Of a stretch of DNA of 64,000 nt, positions 33,527 to 44,016 are shown piece after piece (positions within the stretch are counted from its first letter, which is position 1; each line of letters begins with the position of its first letter). The notes under the pieces were generated by a model, which was not told the DNA's origin, made no database searches, and worked only from the letters and a program-made list of their open reading frames with translations. The position numbers and the translations under genes are program-made. Where the stretch lies: contig NZ_JAPWGL010000003.1 in the NCBI RefSeq assembly GCF_027213645.1, positions 372,001-436,000 of the forward strand. The letters run 5' to 3'. The stretch is from Pedobacter rhodius (GTDB lineage Bacteria > Bacteroidota > Bacteroidia > Sphingobacteriales > Sphingobacteriaceae).

Positions 33527-35632
33527 TTATCTAATCACACTACCTTCGGCAAACTTTTCAGAAGGCGCTACAAAAGTAAGTTTTCCTTCTGAATTTTCTG
33601 CCATCAAAATCATACCTTGAGATAAAATTCCTTTAATTTCTCTTGGTGCCAGGTTTACAATTAGGCTTACCTGCTTACCGATGATGTCTTCCGGCTTATA
33701 ATGTTCAGCTATACCGGAAACAACTGTACGCTCATCCAGACCAGTATTAACGGTCAGCTTTAGTAACTTCTTGGTCTTCTCTACTTTTTCTGCAGCAATA
33801 ATAGTTGCTACACGAATATCCATGGCAGAGAAATCATCGAAATTGATATTTTCTTTTGCAGGAGCTGAAACAGCTGTTGTCGCGTTTGAAGCTTTGCTTT
33901 GATTTAACTTTTCGATCTGGAAATCGATCGCAGCATCTTCAATTTTTTCGAATAGCAATACGCCTTCTTGAATATCATGGCCACGTTTAATGAGGGTTAC
34001 AGAACCCGCATTTTCCCAGCCTTGCTTTCCATTATTCAACATCTTCATCAGTTTATCTGCGGTAAATGGTAAAAATGGCTCAATTAAAATTTGAAGGTTC
34101 GCACAGATTTGAAGCGCAATATGTAAAATGGTACGAACACGATCTTCATCAGTTTTAATCAGTTTCCAGGGTTCTGTTTCTGCCAGGTATTTATTTCCTA
34201 AACGGGCAACGTTCATTACTTCTGAAAGCGCCTCCCTGAACCGGTAATTTTCAATTGAAGCCGATATTTTTGCCGGGTAACCCGCCAATTCATCAATTAC
34301 ATTTTGATCTTGTTCTGTTACCGCCATTAAAGTGGGCACCGTTCCATTAAAATATTTGTGTGTAAGCACAATAACCCGGTTTACAAAATTGCCTAAAACC
34401 GCAACCAATTCGTTATTATTTCTGGCCTGAAAGTCTTTCCACGTAAAATCGTTATCTTTTGTTTCCGGTGCCGTTGCTGTTAATACGTAACGTAAAACAT
34501 CCTGCTTACCTTCAAACTCCCTGAGGTATTCGTTTAACCAAACCGCCCAGTTTTTTGAAGTGGAGATTTTTTGTCCTTCGAGATTCAAAAACTCATTAGC
34601 CGGCACATTATCTGCAAGAATATACCCACCATGTGCCATCAACATCGCAGGGAAAATAATGCAATGGAAAACAATGTTATCTTTTCCGATAAAGTGTACT
34701 AATTTAGTATCTTCATCTTTCCAGTATTCTTCCCAACCGCATTTATCGGCTTCATAATTGTTAATATAATATTCTTCTGCTTTCGGATTCCATACATCAA
34801 GCTTTGCATAATTGCAAAGTTCTTTTGTTGCGGAGATGTAGCCAATTGGGGCATCGAACCAAACATATAAAACTTTACCTTCTGCATCGCGAAGCGGAAC
34901 ATGAATGCCCCAATCCAAATCGCGGGTCATGGCACGGGGATGTAATCCTGCGTTCAACCAGCTTTGGCATTGGCCATAAACATTTGGCCGCCATTCTTTA
35001 TGGCTTTCGATGTATGCCCTTAACCTTTCTTCATACTTATCCAAAGGCAGGAACCAGTTTTTAGTTTCTTTTAAAACAGGTTTATCACCCGATAAAGTTG
35101 ATTTTGGATTAATTAAATCTGTTGCATTTAGGGTTGTGCCACAGTTTTCGCATTGATCGCCATAGGCATTTTCATTTCCACAATTCGGACAGGTACCGGT
35201 TATGTAACGATCGGCTAAAAACTGCTTCGCTTTCTCATCGTAATATTGTTCGGTAATTTCTTCGGTAAAAACACCTTTATCGTAAAGGGTTTCAAAAAAA
35301 TCTGCAGCAGTTTGATGATGTGTTAAAGACGATGTACGATGGTAAATATCGAATGAAACGCCGAACTCTTTAAAAGAATCGCCAATAATTTTGTGGTATT
35401 TATCTACAACTTCCTGTGGCGTAATACCTTCTCTTTTAGCTTTCAAAGTAATGGGAACACCATTCTCGTCAGAACCACATACAAACTTTACGTCGCGTTT
35501 ATTTGAACGCAGGTATCTTGCATAAATATCTGCCGGAATATATACACCGGCTAAATGCCCGATGTGTACAGGTCCGTTTGTATAAGGCAATGCTGCAGTA
35601 ACTGTATATCTTTTTATTTTACTATTATCCAA
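33527..35632 (-). CDS. metG: Methionyl-tRNA synthetase
   Basis: This enzyme charges tRNA-Met for initiation and elongation. The 701-residue protein has the full class I layout. HIGHLAG appears near residue 21 and the Zn-binding knuckles [18 protein letters not shown] near 148-165. The tRNA-contacting KISTSKNW motif (the KMSKS position) lies near 350, followed by the anticodon-binding helical domain. A C-terminal Trbp111-like tRNA-binding domain ([29 protein letters not shown]) covers the last 105 or so residues. The start follows AAAACAATTC-type upstream sequence divergent from the carboxypeptidase gene, which begins 38 bases away on the other strand. Confidence 0.97.
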   Translation of the reverse strand: MDNSKIKRYTVTAALPYTNGPVHIGHLAGVYIPADIYARYLRSNKRDVKFVCGSDENGVPITLKAKREGITPQEVVDKYHKIIGDSFKEFGVSFDIYHRTSSLTHHQTAADFFETLYDKGVFTEEITEQYYDEKAKQFLADRYITGTCPNCGNENAYGDQCENCGTTLNATDLINPKSTLSGDKPVLKETKNWFLPLDKYEERLRAYIESHKEWRPNVYGQCQSWLNAGLHPRAMTRDLDWGIHVPLRDAEGKVLYVWFDAPIGYISATKELCNYAKLDVWNPKAEEYYINNYEADKCGWEEYWKDEDTKLVHFIGKDNIVFHCIIFPAMLMAHGGYILADNVPANEFLNLEGQKISTSKNWAVWLNEYLREFEGKQDVLRYVLTATAPETKDNDFTWKDFQARNNNELVAVLGNFVNRVIVLTHKYFNGTVPTLMAVTEQDQNVIDELAGYPAKISASIENYRFREALSEVMNVARLGNKYLAETEPWKLIKTDEDRVRTILHIALQICANLQILIEPFLPFTADKLMKMLNNGKQGWENAGSVTLIKRGHDIQEGVLLFEKIEDAAIDFQIEKLNQSKASNATTAVSAPAKENINFDDFSAMDIRVATIIAAEKVEKTKKLLKLTVNTGLDERTVVSGIAEHYKPEDIIGKQVSLIVNLAPREIKGILSQGMILMAENSEGKLTFVAPSEKFAEGSVIR

Positions 35633-35669
35633 AACAATTCATTTAATTTGACAAAGATATTGTTTAGCC

Positions 35670-36569
35670 ATGATTATACAGCCCCCATATTTAAAAAAAG
35701 GAGATAAAATCGCGATTGTTTGTCCTGCGAAAAAACTTCCAAAGCCTATAGATTATGCCATTTCGGTTTTAAGAAGTTGGGGATTGGATGTAATTATCGG
35801 TAAGAGTGTGTATGCAGAAGCGCACCAGTTTGCGGGTTCTGATGCTTTAAGGGCTTCAGATATACAAACTTTCTTAGATGACCCAATGGTAAAAGCGATA
35901 ATCGCTGGTCGTGGTGGTTATGGTACCGTTAGAATTATTGATGAATTAAATTTTAGCAATTTCCAACAAAATCCAAAATGGCTGGTCGGTTTCAGTGACC
36001 TCACCGTTTTATTAGCGCATCTTTTTGCTCAACAAAAAGTGCAATCCATGCATGCACAAATGCCTTACACTTTTGAGGATTCAACGCCGGAAGCCTTACT
36101 ATCTTTGAAGAAAGCGCTATTTGGCGAACATCAGTCTTATTCATATGAAAGCACTTTTAAAAACAGGTCGGGTAATTGCCGCGGAACATTGATTGGTGGA
36201 AATTTAACTTTACTTTGTATGCTCCAGGGTTCTTCATCTGAAATGGATTTTAACGATAAAATCTTATTTCTGGAAGATGTTGGTGAACATGAATATTCAA
36301 TCGACAGAATGTTCAGAATGCTTAAAAGAGCCGGAAAACTCGCTGATTTGAAAGGATTAATTGTTGGTGCTTTTAATGAAATTGAGGAAGAAAAAATCCC
36401 TTTCGGACAAAGCCCGGAAGAAGTAATCTGGGAAATTGTAAAGGAATACGATTACCCGGTTTGCTTTAATTTCCCGACAGGGCATATTGATAATAACATG
36501 ACGATGATTGTTGGTGCAGAAATTGATTTAAAAGTTGAAGCAAATCAAGTAGAATTTAAATATTTATAA
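35670..36569 (+). CDS. LD-carboxypeptidase (peptidase S66)
   Basis: The 299-residue serine peptidase removes the terminal D-Ala from tetrapeptides in peptidoglycan recycling. The catalytic Ser is S109 in LVGFSDLT, with the conserved RGGYG before it. The Glu lies in LEDVGEHEYSIDRM and the His in TGHIDNNMTM near the end, which together make the Ser-Glu-His triad of LdcA-like enzymes. There is no signal peptide, so it acts in the cytosol. The next gene starts one base after its stop codon, so the two are co-transcribed. Confidence 0.9.
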   Translation: MIIQPPYLKKGDKIAIVCPAKKLPKPIDYAISVLRSWGLDVIIGKSVYAEAHQFAGSDALRASDIQTFLDDPMVKAIIAGRGGYGTVRIIDELNFSNFQQNPKWLVGFSDLTVLLAHLFAQQKVQSMHAQMPYTFEDSTPEALLSLKKALFGEHQSYSYESTFKNRSGNCRGTLIGGNLTLLCMLQGSSSEMDFNDKILFLEDVGEHEYSIDRMFRMLKRAGKLADLKGLIVGAFNEIEEEKIPFGQSPEEVIWEIVKEYDYPVCFNFPTGHIDNNMTMIVGAEIDLKVEANQVEFKYL

Positions 36570-36570
36570 C

Positions 36571-36978
36571 ATGGCAATATTAGCTAATTTAGGAAGATAC
36601 CGGAATACCGGTTTACTTTTATTACGAGTTGGATTAGGGATTATGTTTATTATTCACGGTTTCCCTAAACTGGCCGGCGGAATCGATGGCTGGACAAAAT
36701 TAGGCGGAAGCATGAAAGTAATCGGCATTGATTTTTTACCGGTATTCTGGGGATTTATGGCAGCAGCCACAGAAACTTTTGGTGGTTTTTTATTGATTGT
36801 GGGTTTATTTTTCAGGCCGGCTTGTATTTTATTAATTTTTACGATGATTATTGCTGCTTTGGTTCATTTTTCAAAAGGTGACGGATTACAAGGCGCAAGT
36901 CATGCTATTGAATTGGGCATCGTATTTTTTGGACTGATATTTATTGGTCCTGGAAAATACAGTGTTGATAAGAGATAA
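36571..36978 (+). CDS. DoxX-family membrane protein
   Basis: This 135-residue protein has about four membrane helices. The DoxX pattern shows RNTGLLLLRVGLGIMFIIHGFPKLAGG near the start and an ATETFGGFLLIVGLFFRPACILLIFTMIIAALVHF segment in the middle. DoxX proteins are small inner-membrane proteins linked to redox or thiosulfate metabolism in some organisms, but in most bacteria the function is open. It starts one base after the LD-carboxypeptidase gene and is followed by a strong bidirectional terminator. Confidence 0.85.
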   Translation: MAILANLGRYRNTGLLLLRVGLGIMFIIHGFPKLAGGIDGWTKLGGSMKVIGIDFLPVFWGFMAAATETFGGFLLIVGLFFRPACILLIFTMIIAALVHFSKGDGLQGASHAIELGIVFFGLIFIGPGKYSVDKR

Positions 36979-36992
36979 TTTTTTTATTTATA

Positions 36993-37026
36993 AACACAAA
37001 AGCCGGCAATTGCCGGCTTTTGTGTT
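36993..37026. terminator. Bidirectional terminator: 34-bp perfect palindrome
   Basis: A perfect palindrome centred at 37009/37010 (17 bp per arm, core AGCCGGCAATTGCCGGCT) has A-rich and T-rich outer parts. It separates the plus-strand doxX gene from the minus-strand SusD gene and should end both transcripts. Confidence 0.85.
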
Positions 37027-37041
37027 ACATCTGGTTAGCAA

Positions 37042-38511
37042 TTAGTTTTGAACAATTAATTTATTGTTTTGAACCTCAACTGAAGATATTGGCCAAATAT
37101 AGCCAGCAGTATTGAATGGTATTGCAGGTGCAGTTCCCTGAGAACCACTTTTAGCGACAAAACCTAAGCCTTGTCTCATAACATCAGGCGAACGAAAACC
37201 TTCTCCAAGTAATTCGATTCTTCTTTCTGTTAGAATTGTATTTTTTAAATTTGCCGGCAATAAATCTGTTGCAGAAAATACATAACCAGGATTTGAACGT
37301 TGTCTAACAGCGGTTAATAACGCTATCGAACGTGTAGGATCCGTGGTAACAGTAGCTTCTGCTAAATTTAATAAAACCTCTGCATATCTAATTACCGGAA
37401 CATAGTCTGTATATGGCGACGGCCTTTTAAATTTAGTCAGGTAAGTATTTCCTCCTGACACAGCTGTTAAGCCTTTTCTAGCATCAGTTGATCCGGCTGC
37501 AAATGCAGCATTAGCAAAAATACCGGTCGGGTTTAAGAAAAATTCCTCATTACCACCGGCATTATTAGTCGCTACATTATAATAATATGCTAACTGGTTT
37601 TGCGTTCCTGGTGCATCTAAATCGGCCATAGGAAATGTTAATGCCGTTTCTGTAGCAGAGGCATTACCCACATAAGCACCACCAAATACGGTTGCAATAT
37701 TACTCTCTAATTTTAAAGGTGCACCTGTAGTTGCCGAAAACGGAGCGGTTGCCGATACAATTTTGTTTGCCTCTGTAACCACAGCAGTTAAGTTACCCAT
37801 AGAAAGATATACTCTTGTTTTAAGGGCGATTGCGGTATTTCTCGATGCCCGTGTTGCAGTAAGCGTTAATGCTAAGTCTGGCTCAGCTTCGTCCAGATCT
37901 TTTAAAATCTGCGTATAAACTTCTGCAACAGTACTTCTTTTCAAATCGTTGCTGCTTAAATCTTTCTCGCCTTTTAACCTTAATGGCACGCCTAAACTTG
38001 CACCGTTATCTGTGATATAAGGCTTGGCATAAAGTTGTAACAGACTGTAATAAGACAATGCACGTAAAAACTTTGCTTCTGCAATATACTGTTTGGCAAG
38101 TGCTGGAGTAAGTTTTGATGCATTTGCATTTACGCCTTCAATAACCAGGTTGGCCCTGTTAATTGCCGCGTATACAGCACCCCAGAGGTTCACAACTTCA
38201 TTTGTTCCTGAAGTTACGTTAAATCTCCAGGTATCGAGTCCGGTTACGCCGTTAGGCTTGTTTACCACAAAATCTTCTCCGCGGATGTCGCTATAAATTT
38301 GGTATCTGCCGCCCAAAAACTGCCCGTTCTTTACACCTGCATAGATGCCGTTAACCTGTGATAAAATTCTGTCTGGATTTGAAAAAGCATCTTCAATTGG
38401 TAAAGCCGTATCCGGTGCAGTGGTTAAGAAATCCTTTTTACATGACGTTGCAAATAAAAATGGTGCAGCGATAAAAAGATATTTTATTTTATTATTTATT
38501 TTAATTTTCAT
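37042..38511 (-). CDS. SusD/RagB-family nutrient-binding lipoprotein 1
   Basis: The 489-residue lipoprotein (lipobox ATSC, then KKDFL) is the surface partner of the SusC protein encoded 11 bases upstream. SusD-like proteins sit on the SusC barrel as a lid and bind the substrate. Recognisable parts are the N-terminal TPR-rich helices (YAAINRANLVIEGVNA, AEAKFLRALSYYSLLQLYAKPYI). The C-terminal VIRYAEVLLNLAEA and TERRIELLGEGFRSPDVMR segments are the family's strongest signature. The ligand cannot be read from sequence. No enzyme gene sits in this unit, and the terminator palindrome follows the gene. Confidence 0.9.
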   Translation of the reverse strand: MKIKINNKIKYLFIAAPFLFATSCKKDFLTTAPDTALPIEDAFSNPDRILSQVNGIYAGVKNGQFLGGRYQIYSDIRGEDFVVNKPNGVTGLDTWRFNVTSGTNEVVNLWGAVYAAINRANLVIEGVNANASKLTPALAKQYIAEAKFLRALSYYSLLQLYAKPYITDNGASLGVPLRLKGEKDLSSNDLKRSTVAEVYTQILKDLDEAEPDLALTLTATRASRNTAIALKTRVYLSMGNLTAVVTEANKIVSATAPFSATTGAPLKLESNIATVFGGAYVGNASATETALTFPMADLDAPGTQNQLAYYYNVATNNAGGNEEFFLNPTGIFANAAFAAGSTDARKGLTAVSGGNTYLTKFKRPSPYTDYVPVIRYAEVLLNLAEATVTTDPTRSIALLTAVRQRSNPGYVFSATDLLPANLKNTILTERRIELLGEGFRSPDVMRQGLGFVAKSGSQGTAPAIPFNTAGYIWPISSVEVQNNKLIVQN

Positions 38512-38522
38512 GATCTCTAATT

Positions 38523-41500
38523 TTAAAATCCAACATTAAGTCCGAAAGTGAACGTTCTTCCAGATGGAACAGAGTTTCTATCAACACCTGGTGCAAGGTT
38601 ACCACTGTTTCCTGTTGTAGTAGAATTTCCATTAACAGAAACTTCAGGATCTGGCCCCGGGTAGTTTGATATAATCCACAGGTTACTTGATTGTGCGTAT
38701 ACCCTGATGCTACCAACACCATATTTACTTAGCGCCGTTCTTGGTAAAGTATACCCTAAAGCTAAATTACGAACTTTCAGGAAATTGCCGGAGAATACGT
38801 TTTGAGACTGGGCAAAAGCCGAACCATTTGAAGTATTGTCGCCATATACCAAACGCGGAATATCAGTAACCTGACCAGGTGTTGTCCACCTGTTTAAAAC
38901 ACCCGCTTCATTATTCCAGAAACGTTGATCTCTAAGACCTGCTAACGAGCCATAATAAATTTTATTTCCTCCTGAAAATGTTAGACCTAAAGTTAAATCA
39001 AAGGCTTTATAGCGGAAATTATTATCTAAACCGCCAAACCATTTTGGTATAGACTGACCTGTAATTGTTGCATCTAAAGCGGCATCGATTGCAGGCGCAT
39101 TCTGGCCTGCATTGGCCCCGTCAAGGTATTGGTAACGCGCAGCAGTTGCACGGGCAAAGCTAAATCTTAATTTTTGTCCAAATCTGTTTATGAAGATTCT
39201 TTCTCCTGTTGCCGGGTCGACACCAGCGGTAGGAACTGTATAAATTGAACCAATCGGATAGCCAACTCTGGTAATGTTCGCTGTTTCTAATGAAGTTGCA
39301 CCGAAAACATCAGCGTTGTTGTTACCTAGGGCAGTTACCTCATTTTTCAGGGTACTGAAAGTTAAGCTTGTAGACCAGGTAAAGTTGTCGTTATTAATGT
39401 TTTTCGAATTAATTGTAAACTCGAAACCTTTATTGTACATTTTACCAACGTTAGTGGTAATTGCATTTCCCGGAATCCCTTTTGAAGGAGACTGAGGTGC
39501 ATTTTGGACAAGGTTATCGATATTGTTATGATAGTAATCCACATCAAGGGAGAATCGTCCTCCCAAGAATTCCAGGTTTACCCCAACATCAGCTTTTTTA
39601 CTGGTTTCCCATCTTAAATCAGGGTTACCAGCCTGCGAGAAGCTAAGTGCCGGAGCAGAACCGTAAAGTCCCGGGCTATATAAAAATAATGCAGGATAAT
39701 TACCGATATTGATGTTACCAACTTCACCATAACTACCATGAAACTTAATACGTGTTAATATTTCACTTAAACGAGATCCTTTGTAGAAATTCTCTTCTGA
39801 AAGTGCCCAACCTGCTGAAGCACCTCCAAAGTTACCATATTTATTACCTGCAGATAAGCCTGAATAGCCATCACGTCTGAATGATCCGGTAAGGTAATAT
39901 TTCTTTTTATAATCATAGTTAATGCTTCCAAAGTATGAACGGAAAGCATTATTTCCCTGTACCAATCCGGCAGGTGTAATGGTTGCAAAAGAACCCTGGA
40001 AAACCTGAATGAATGGATCAATTACACCTTGTCTTGTTGCACCGTAACCAGCTGATTTGGTATATTGATCTTCAGCACCGATAAAAGCACCTAAAGTATG
40101 ATCCCCAAATACATTATTATAATTTAAAGTGTTAGACCAGTTCCATCTGCTGTTTTTAACAAAAGTGCTTGTTGCACCCCCATTATAAGAGAAACCATCA
40201 CCTTGTATCCGGTTTACGAAAGCATTATTATCTACCTTAAGGTTATCTAAACCGTAAGTAGTTTTAAATGTTAATCCTTTAACAATTTCAATTGATGCGT
40301 AAGCATTAGCAATAATACGATCACTTTCAGAAGTATTTTTATCTTCATTAACTAGAACCGCTGCATTAGGATAGTTAGATGCAATTGTATTCGCGCCTAA
40401 ACCAACCGCTCCGGATGCATTTATATTATATGAGCCATCTTCATTATACGGAGATACGTTTGGAGGAAGCACAATTGCCAACCGACCTAAACCTACGGTA
40501 GAAAAAGCCTGACCCGGTAAAGAGCCCGTATTAGGTGCTCTATTCAATGTATTACTATAAGAGAAATTCGTACCTATAGTAACATTTTTAAATAATTTGT
40601 GGTCTAAATTTACACGGCCATTCTTTCTTTCAAATGAGTTACCTAAAATAAAGCCTTCCTGATTACCATAGCCAACGGATACATAATAAGAAGTTTTTTC
40701 ATTTGCACCGGAGAAATTTAAAGCGTGGTTTTGAGAAGTCGCTGTCCTGTAGGCGTAGTCATACCAATTGGTTTCAACCTGAGAGCCGTCTGACCTGGTT
40801 TGCAGAAAGAATGCGGGTGCAAGTCCGATATTAGTTCTTGACTCGTTCTTGATTAAAACATATTCAGAGGCATTTAAAAGCGGCGTCAGGTTTTGAGCTT
40901 TAGTAGAACCAACCCATCCTTCATAGTTAATTTTTGTTATGCCTTGTTTACCTTTTTTAGTTGTTATAACTACAACACCATTTGCAGCTCTCGAACCATA
41001 AATTGCAGAAGAAGCTGCATCCTTCAGGATATCGATAGATTCAATATCTGCCGGGTTAATATCGCCCAGTGCATTTCCCGCCGCACTATTAGAAGACTGA
41101 TCGCCTGTAAAAACAGGTATACCATCAACAATAATTAATGGATAAGAACTTAAGGATATTGAGTTAAAACCCCGAACCCTGAAAACAGGCGGGTTGTTTA
41201 ATACACCATTAGGTTGAATAATGTTAACACCGGCAGCTTTACCGGCTAAAGCCTGCTCAAAACTTTGGATAGGTTGATTTCTAAGTTTTTCGCCGCTCAC
41301 ACTCGCAATGGATCCGGTAACATCTCTTTTAGATTGAGTTGTATAACCTGTAACAACTACATCTGTTAATGTTTTAGCATCTGTTTCTAACGCAGCATTA
41401 ATGACATTAGAAGTTCCTATTGACTTGTTCTGGGGTACAAATCCTATAGAAGAAAATTCCAGTGTTCCAGTTTTTACTGATGTTTTGATGGAATATTTAC

Positions 41501-41672
41501 CATCTGCCGCGGTTGATACACCACTTGTTGAGCCTTTGATTTTTACACTTACACCTGGAAGCGGGAGTCCGTCTTCCTTACCTGTAACTGTTCCTGTGAT
41601 TGTTCTTTCTTGCCCGAATGCGGCTCCCGCAATAAATAGCAAGATGAACAAACTTTGTAAAAGTTTTTTCAT
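38523..41672 (-). CDS. SusC/RagA TonB-dependent transporter 1
   Basis: This outer-membrane transporter of 1049 residues takes up bulky nutrients with TonB energy and works with the SusD-like protein that follows it. A Sec signal (MKKLLQSLFILLFIAGAAFG) is followed by a carboxypeptidase-regulatory-like domain (ITGTVTGKEDGLPLPGVSVKIKGS) at about 24-110. The plug (VTGSIASVSGEKLRNQPIQSFEQALAGKAAGVN, PLIIVDGIPV, then ESIDILKDAASSAIYGSRAANGVVVITTKKG) precedes a 22-strand barrel ending in FTFGLNVGF. All typical SusC elements are present, so it should be functional. The upstream region shows a Bacteroidota-type promoter. Confidence 0.93.
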   Translation of the reverse strand: MKKLLQSLFILLFIAGAAFGQERTITGTVTGKEDGLPLPGVSVKIKGSTSGVSTAADGKYSIKTSVKTGTLEFSSIGFVPQNKSIGTSNVINAALETDAKTLTDVVVTGYTTQSKRDVTGSIASVSGEKLRNQPIQSFEQALAGKAAGVNIIQPNGVLNNPPVFRVRGFNSISLSSYPLIIVDGIPVFTGDQSSNSAAGNALGDINPADIESIDILKDAASSAIYGSRAANGVVVITTKKGKQGITKINYEGWVGSTKAQNLTPLLNASEYVLIKNESRTNIGLAPAFFLQTRSDGSQVETNWYDYAYRTATSQNHALNFSGANEKTSYYVSVGYGNQEGFILGNSFERKNGRVNLDHKLFKNVTIGTNFSYSNTLNRAPNTGSLPGQAFSTVGLGRLAIVLPPNVSPYNEDGSYNINASGAVGLGANTIASNYPNAAVLVNEDKNTSESDRIIANAYASIEIVKGLTFKTTYGLDNLKVDNNAFVNRIQGDGFSYNGGATSTFVKNSRWNWSNTLNYNNVFGDHTLGAFIGAEDQYTKSAGYGATRQGVIDPFIQVFQGSFATITPAGLVQGNNAFRSYFGSINYDYKKKYYLTGSFRRDGYSGLSAGNKYGNFGGASAGWALSEENFYKGSRLSEILTRIKFHGSYGEVGNINIGNYPALFLYSPGLYGSAPALSFSQAGNPDLRWETSKKADVGVNLEFLGGRFSLDVDYYHNNIDNLVQNAPQSPSKGIPGNAITTNVGKMYNKGFEFTINSKNINNDNFTWSTSLTFSTLKNEVTALGNNNADVFGATSLETANITRVGYPIGSIYTVPTAGVDPATGERIFINRFGQKLRFSFARATAARYQYLDGANAGQNAPAIDAALDATITGQSIPKWFGGLDNNFRYKAFDLTLGLTFSGGNKIYYGSLAGLRDQRFWNNEAGVLNRWTTPGQVTDIPRLVYGDNTSNGSAFAQSQNVFSGNFLKVRNLALGYTLPRTALSKYGVGSIRVYAQSSNLWIISNYPGPDPEVSVNGNSTTTGNSGNLAPGVDRNSVPSGRTFTFGLNVGF

Positions 41673-41701
41673 AAAATTAGTTAAGATTAATTAGTTAGAC
41701 A

Positions 41702-41733
41702 CTAATGTATAGAAAACCTTAACGTAATGCAAA
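41702..41733 (-). promoter_or_regulatory. Promoter-like sequence upstream of SusC 1
   Basis: On the minus strand TTTG (41730-41733) and TATACATTAG (41702-41711) are separated by 18 bases, the -33/-7 layout of Bacteroidota housekeeping promoters. The same spacing and -7 form appear before SusC 4. The element ends 29 bases before the start codon. Confidence 0.55.
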
Positions 41734-41842
41734 TTTTACGATAATAAATTCTACTGATTAACTAGGATTTTGAGTACAAATGCGACTCGATTGATGTCAA
41801 ATAAGCAATTGTATGTATTATTGAAGCTTATAAGAACAAAAT

Positions 41843-42484
41843 TTACTTCAAATCATTATAAAACTTTATTAAAGCAGTTAAATCTTCATCTTTTTTAAAA
41901 TTTACCTTGTTTGTTTTGAGATAGGAGTCTATTTCATTTTTTTTATCAGCGAGAATACTAATAAAACTGTTTTTATCATTTTTTACCTGTGTAATTTTTC
42001 CGTCAACTAATAAAAAATAAATTTTATCATCCATTATTTTTTTTGTTGTTACAGAAGAATTAAACTCCTTTACTTCAATTATATTTTTGGTTAATTTTTT
42101 CAAAAGCGTTGCCTTTCCCTCTGCCATGATTAAATAATAAGATAAATTATTAAATGTTTTAACTGCCGGGTAGCCGTTCTTAAACATATCTTTCTCGATA
42201 TGAAATTCATTTACAGGGTTGATAAATTTCATTGATATGCTATCCTTTCCTAAAAAATACACCTGATCATCATACAAATTGTATTTCAGACTTAAATTTG
42301 AATATATAACTCCTGAAGCTATTTTTGCAGACCCTAAGCGCCAGTTTGGATAGAGCAATTCTGAACCTTCTACATTAACCAGCTTTATTTCTTTGGCAGG
42401 ACTACCATCCTGATAAGTTAAAGCTTGTGCCAAAACTTGTTTGGTATTTGCACTTAAAAATAATAATATTAAAAGGTATTTCAT
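41843..42484 (-). CDS. Secreted protein of unknown function, paralogue A
   Basis: The 213-residue protein has a Sec signal peptide (MKYLLILLFLSANTKQVLAQ). The mature part is beta-rich with Lys clusters and contains the segment LYPNWRLGSAKI near residue 45 and TLLKKLTKNIIEVKEFNSSVTTKKIMDDKIYFLLVDGKITQVKNDKNSF in the C-terminal half. A clear paralogue with the same order of motifs is encoded at 52433-53095 (YLFPQWEMATIKF; FLKKLSKTIIESKGYNTGTVTKKV). I know no family for it. Both stand between SusC/D units as single genes with their own upstream terminators. A periplasmic role in envelope stress or nutrient sensing is possible, but unproven. Confidence 0.55.
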   Translation of the reverse strand: MKYLLILLFLSANTKQVLAQALTYQDGSPAKEIKLVNVEGSELLYPNWRLGSAKIASGVIYSNLSLKYNLYDDQVYFLGKDSISMKFINPVNEFHIEKDMFKNGYPAVKTFNNLSYYLIMAEGKATLLKKLTKNIIEVKEFNSSVTTKKIMDDKIYFLLVDGKITQVKNDKNSFISILADKKNEIDSYLKTNKVNFKKDEDLTALIKFYNDLK

Positions 42485-42555
42485 TTGATATTAATTTGAA
42501 CTTTAATAAAGCTAATATATTTACCCAAATTAGTCAAGTGGGCAAGGATATCTAT

Positions 42556-42603
42556 AAATAAAAAATGCCCCCAATAAGTATTTAACTTTATGGGGGCATT
42601 GTA
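42556..42603 (-). terminator. Rho-independent terminator after SusD 2
   Basis: AATGCCCCCA at 42564-42573 pairs with TGGGGGCATT at 42591-42600 around a 17-base loop. The minus strand continues into a T run. It lies just after the SusD 2 stop codon. Confidence 0.8.
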
Positions 42604-42618
42604 TTTTTGCATTGAGGA

Positions 42619-44016
42619 TTAGTATCCTGTATTTTGTACAATTATATTTCCAGAAGTCAGAACTTCTCTTTGAGGAATAGGATATAATGCTCTGTAAGCC
42701 TGAGAAATCCCTAAAGTAGATATTAAATTATATCTTCTAAGGTCAAACCATCTATGGCCTTCATGTGCTAATTCTACTCTTCTTTCCGCTAAAATAGCAG
42801 TTAAAATATCTGTCTGAGAAACTGAAACCAATGGGGTTAAACCTGCTCTTACTCTAATCACATTTAAATCTGCTAAACCATCAGCAATTTTTACTGCGCC
42901 ACCCTGACGAACTCTTGCTTCTGCACGAATTAAGTAAATTTCTGCAAGCCTGAATACGATAACGTTATCATCTCCTGTAGAAATTCTGGTGAACTTTCTT
43001 GTTTTAGATACCGGCGCTACCGTTGTAAAGTTAATCGCCTGCCTAACGTCATTTGGTTCATGAGCTGCATTTAATGCCTGAGATGAACTAATCTCATTCC
43101 GCCCGCCAGTAGCAGTTGTATAATAATAGAATGCAATACTATTTTGATCCGCTGAATTGTAATCCAGTTCAAAGATAGATTCAGCTGAGTTTTTGGTTGC
43201 CCAGATATTAGCATAATTTGCATTGGTTAACAAAGAATATCTTGCACTGCCAATTACTGTTGTAGCCAATGCTTCTGCATCTGCCCATTGCTCTCTGTAT
43301 AACTGAACCCTTGCTTTAATAGAGTTTGCTACATCTTTACCAATTCTATTTGTAATTTTATTTGCAAATGTTGGTACACCAATAGCAAAGTCTAAGTCAG
43401 CTAATATTTGAGTATAAACCTGTGCCTCTGTATTTCTTGGGATTGGAGTTGCATCCGATTCTGTAAGTGTAGGTGTAAGTTTTAAAGAAATTCCAACGCC
43501 ATTAGCTTTTCCGTATCCATCATTTGAACCACCGAAATACCTTAATAAATCAAAATACATTAACGCTCTTAATGCTCTCAATTCAGCAAGTGTTGCATCT
43601 TTATCTAAAGCGGCATCTGTAATACTAGGAACAGCTGCAATCATTGTATTTGCGTTATTAATGCCATTGTAAATCGTGTTATACATATCACTTATGTTAA
43701 CATTATCTGTCAAAATTTGATTATTAGCAATTTGCGCATACGTTGGGAAAGTACCAACGTGACTTAAATTACCGCCACCTAATTCTGCGAAGGCATTGTA
43801 TTGCAATCCATAATAGTTTCCGCTTTGTAAGCTGTTATAAACGCCAAACAGACCGGCTCTCACACTTGCAACATTTGTAAATGCCCCCGACGCTGCTAAT
43901 GATGCCTGAGGCTTTTGAGCTTCTAGTTCCTTCTTGCAGGAAGAAAATACTGTGCCTGCCGCAAAAAAGAAAGCCAAATATTTATATTTTATATATTTTC
44001 TCATATCAAGATTCAT
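42619..44016 (-). CDS. SusD/RagB-family nutrient-binding lipoprotein 2
   Basis: The 465-residue lipoprotein has lipobox FSSC and a KKELEAQ start after the Cys. Family features are the early helices (NTIYNGINNANTMIAAVPSI, LAELRALRALMYFDLLRYFGGSNDGYG) and the C-terminal VIVFRLAEIYLIRAEARVRQGG plus AILAERRVELAHEGHRWFDLRRY, the best-conserved SusD signature. The ATG overlaps the stop codon of the preceding SusC gene by one base. A second ATG four codons later is also possible and gives a compact lipoprotein signal. It is the last gene of its operon and is followed by a terminator. Confidence 0.9.
   Translation of the reverse strand: MNLDMRKYIKYKYLAFFFAAGTVFSSCKKELEAQKPQASLAASGAFTNVASVRAGLFGVYNSLQSGNYYGLQYNAFAELGGGNLSHVGTFPTYAQIANNQILTDNVNISDMYNTIYNGINNANTMIAAVPSITDAALDKDATLAELRALRALMYFDLLRYFGGSNDGYGKANGVGISLKLTPTLTESDATPIPRNTEAQVYTQILADLDFAIGVPTFANKITNRIGKDVANSIKARVQLYREQWADAEALATTVIGSARYSLLTNANYANIWATKNSAESIFELDYNSADQNSIAFYYYTTATGGRNEISSSQALNAAHEPNDVRQAINFTTVAPVSKTRKFTRISTGDDNVIVFRLAEIYLIRAEARVRQGGAVKIADGLADLNVIRVRAGLTPLVSVSQTDILTAILAERRVELAHEGHRWFDLRRYNLISTLGISQAYRALYPIPQREVLTSGNIIVQNTGY

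Noticed and set aside
32568..35820. Single TATGCAGAA motifs (for example in the VOC and carboxypeptidase genes) as LytTR sites
   Set aside because: They are inside coding sequence and lack the second repeat at 21 bp.
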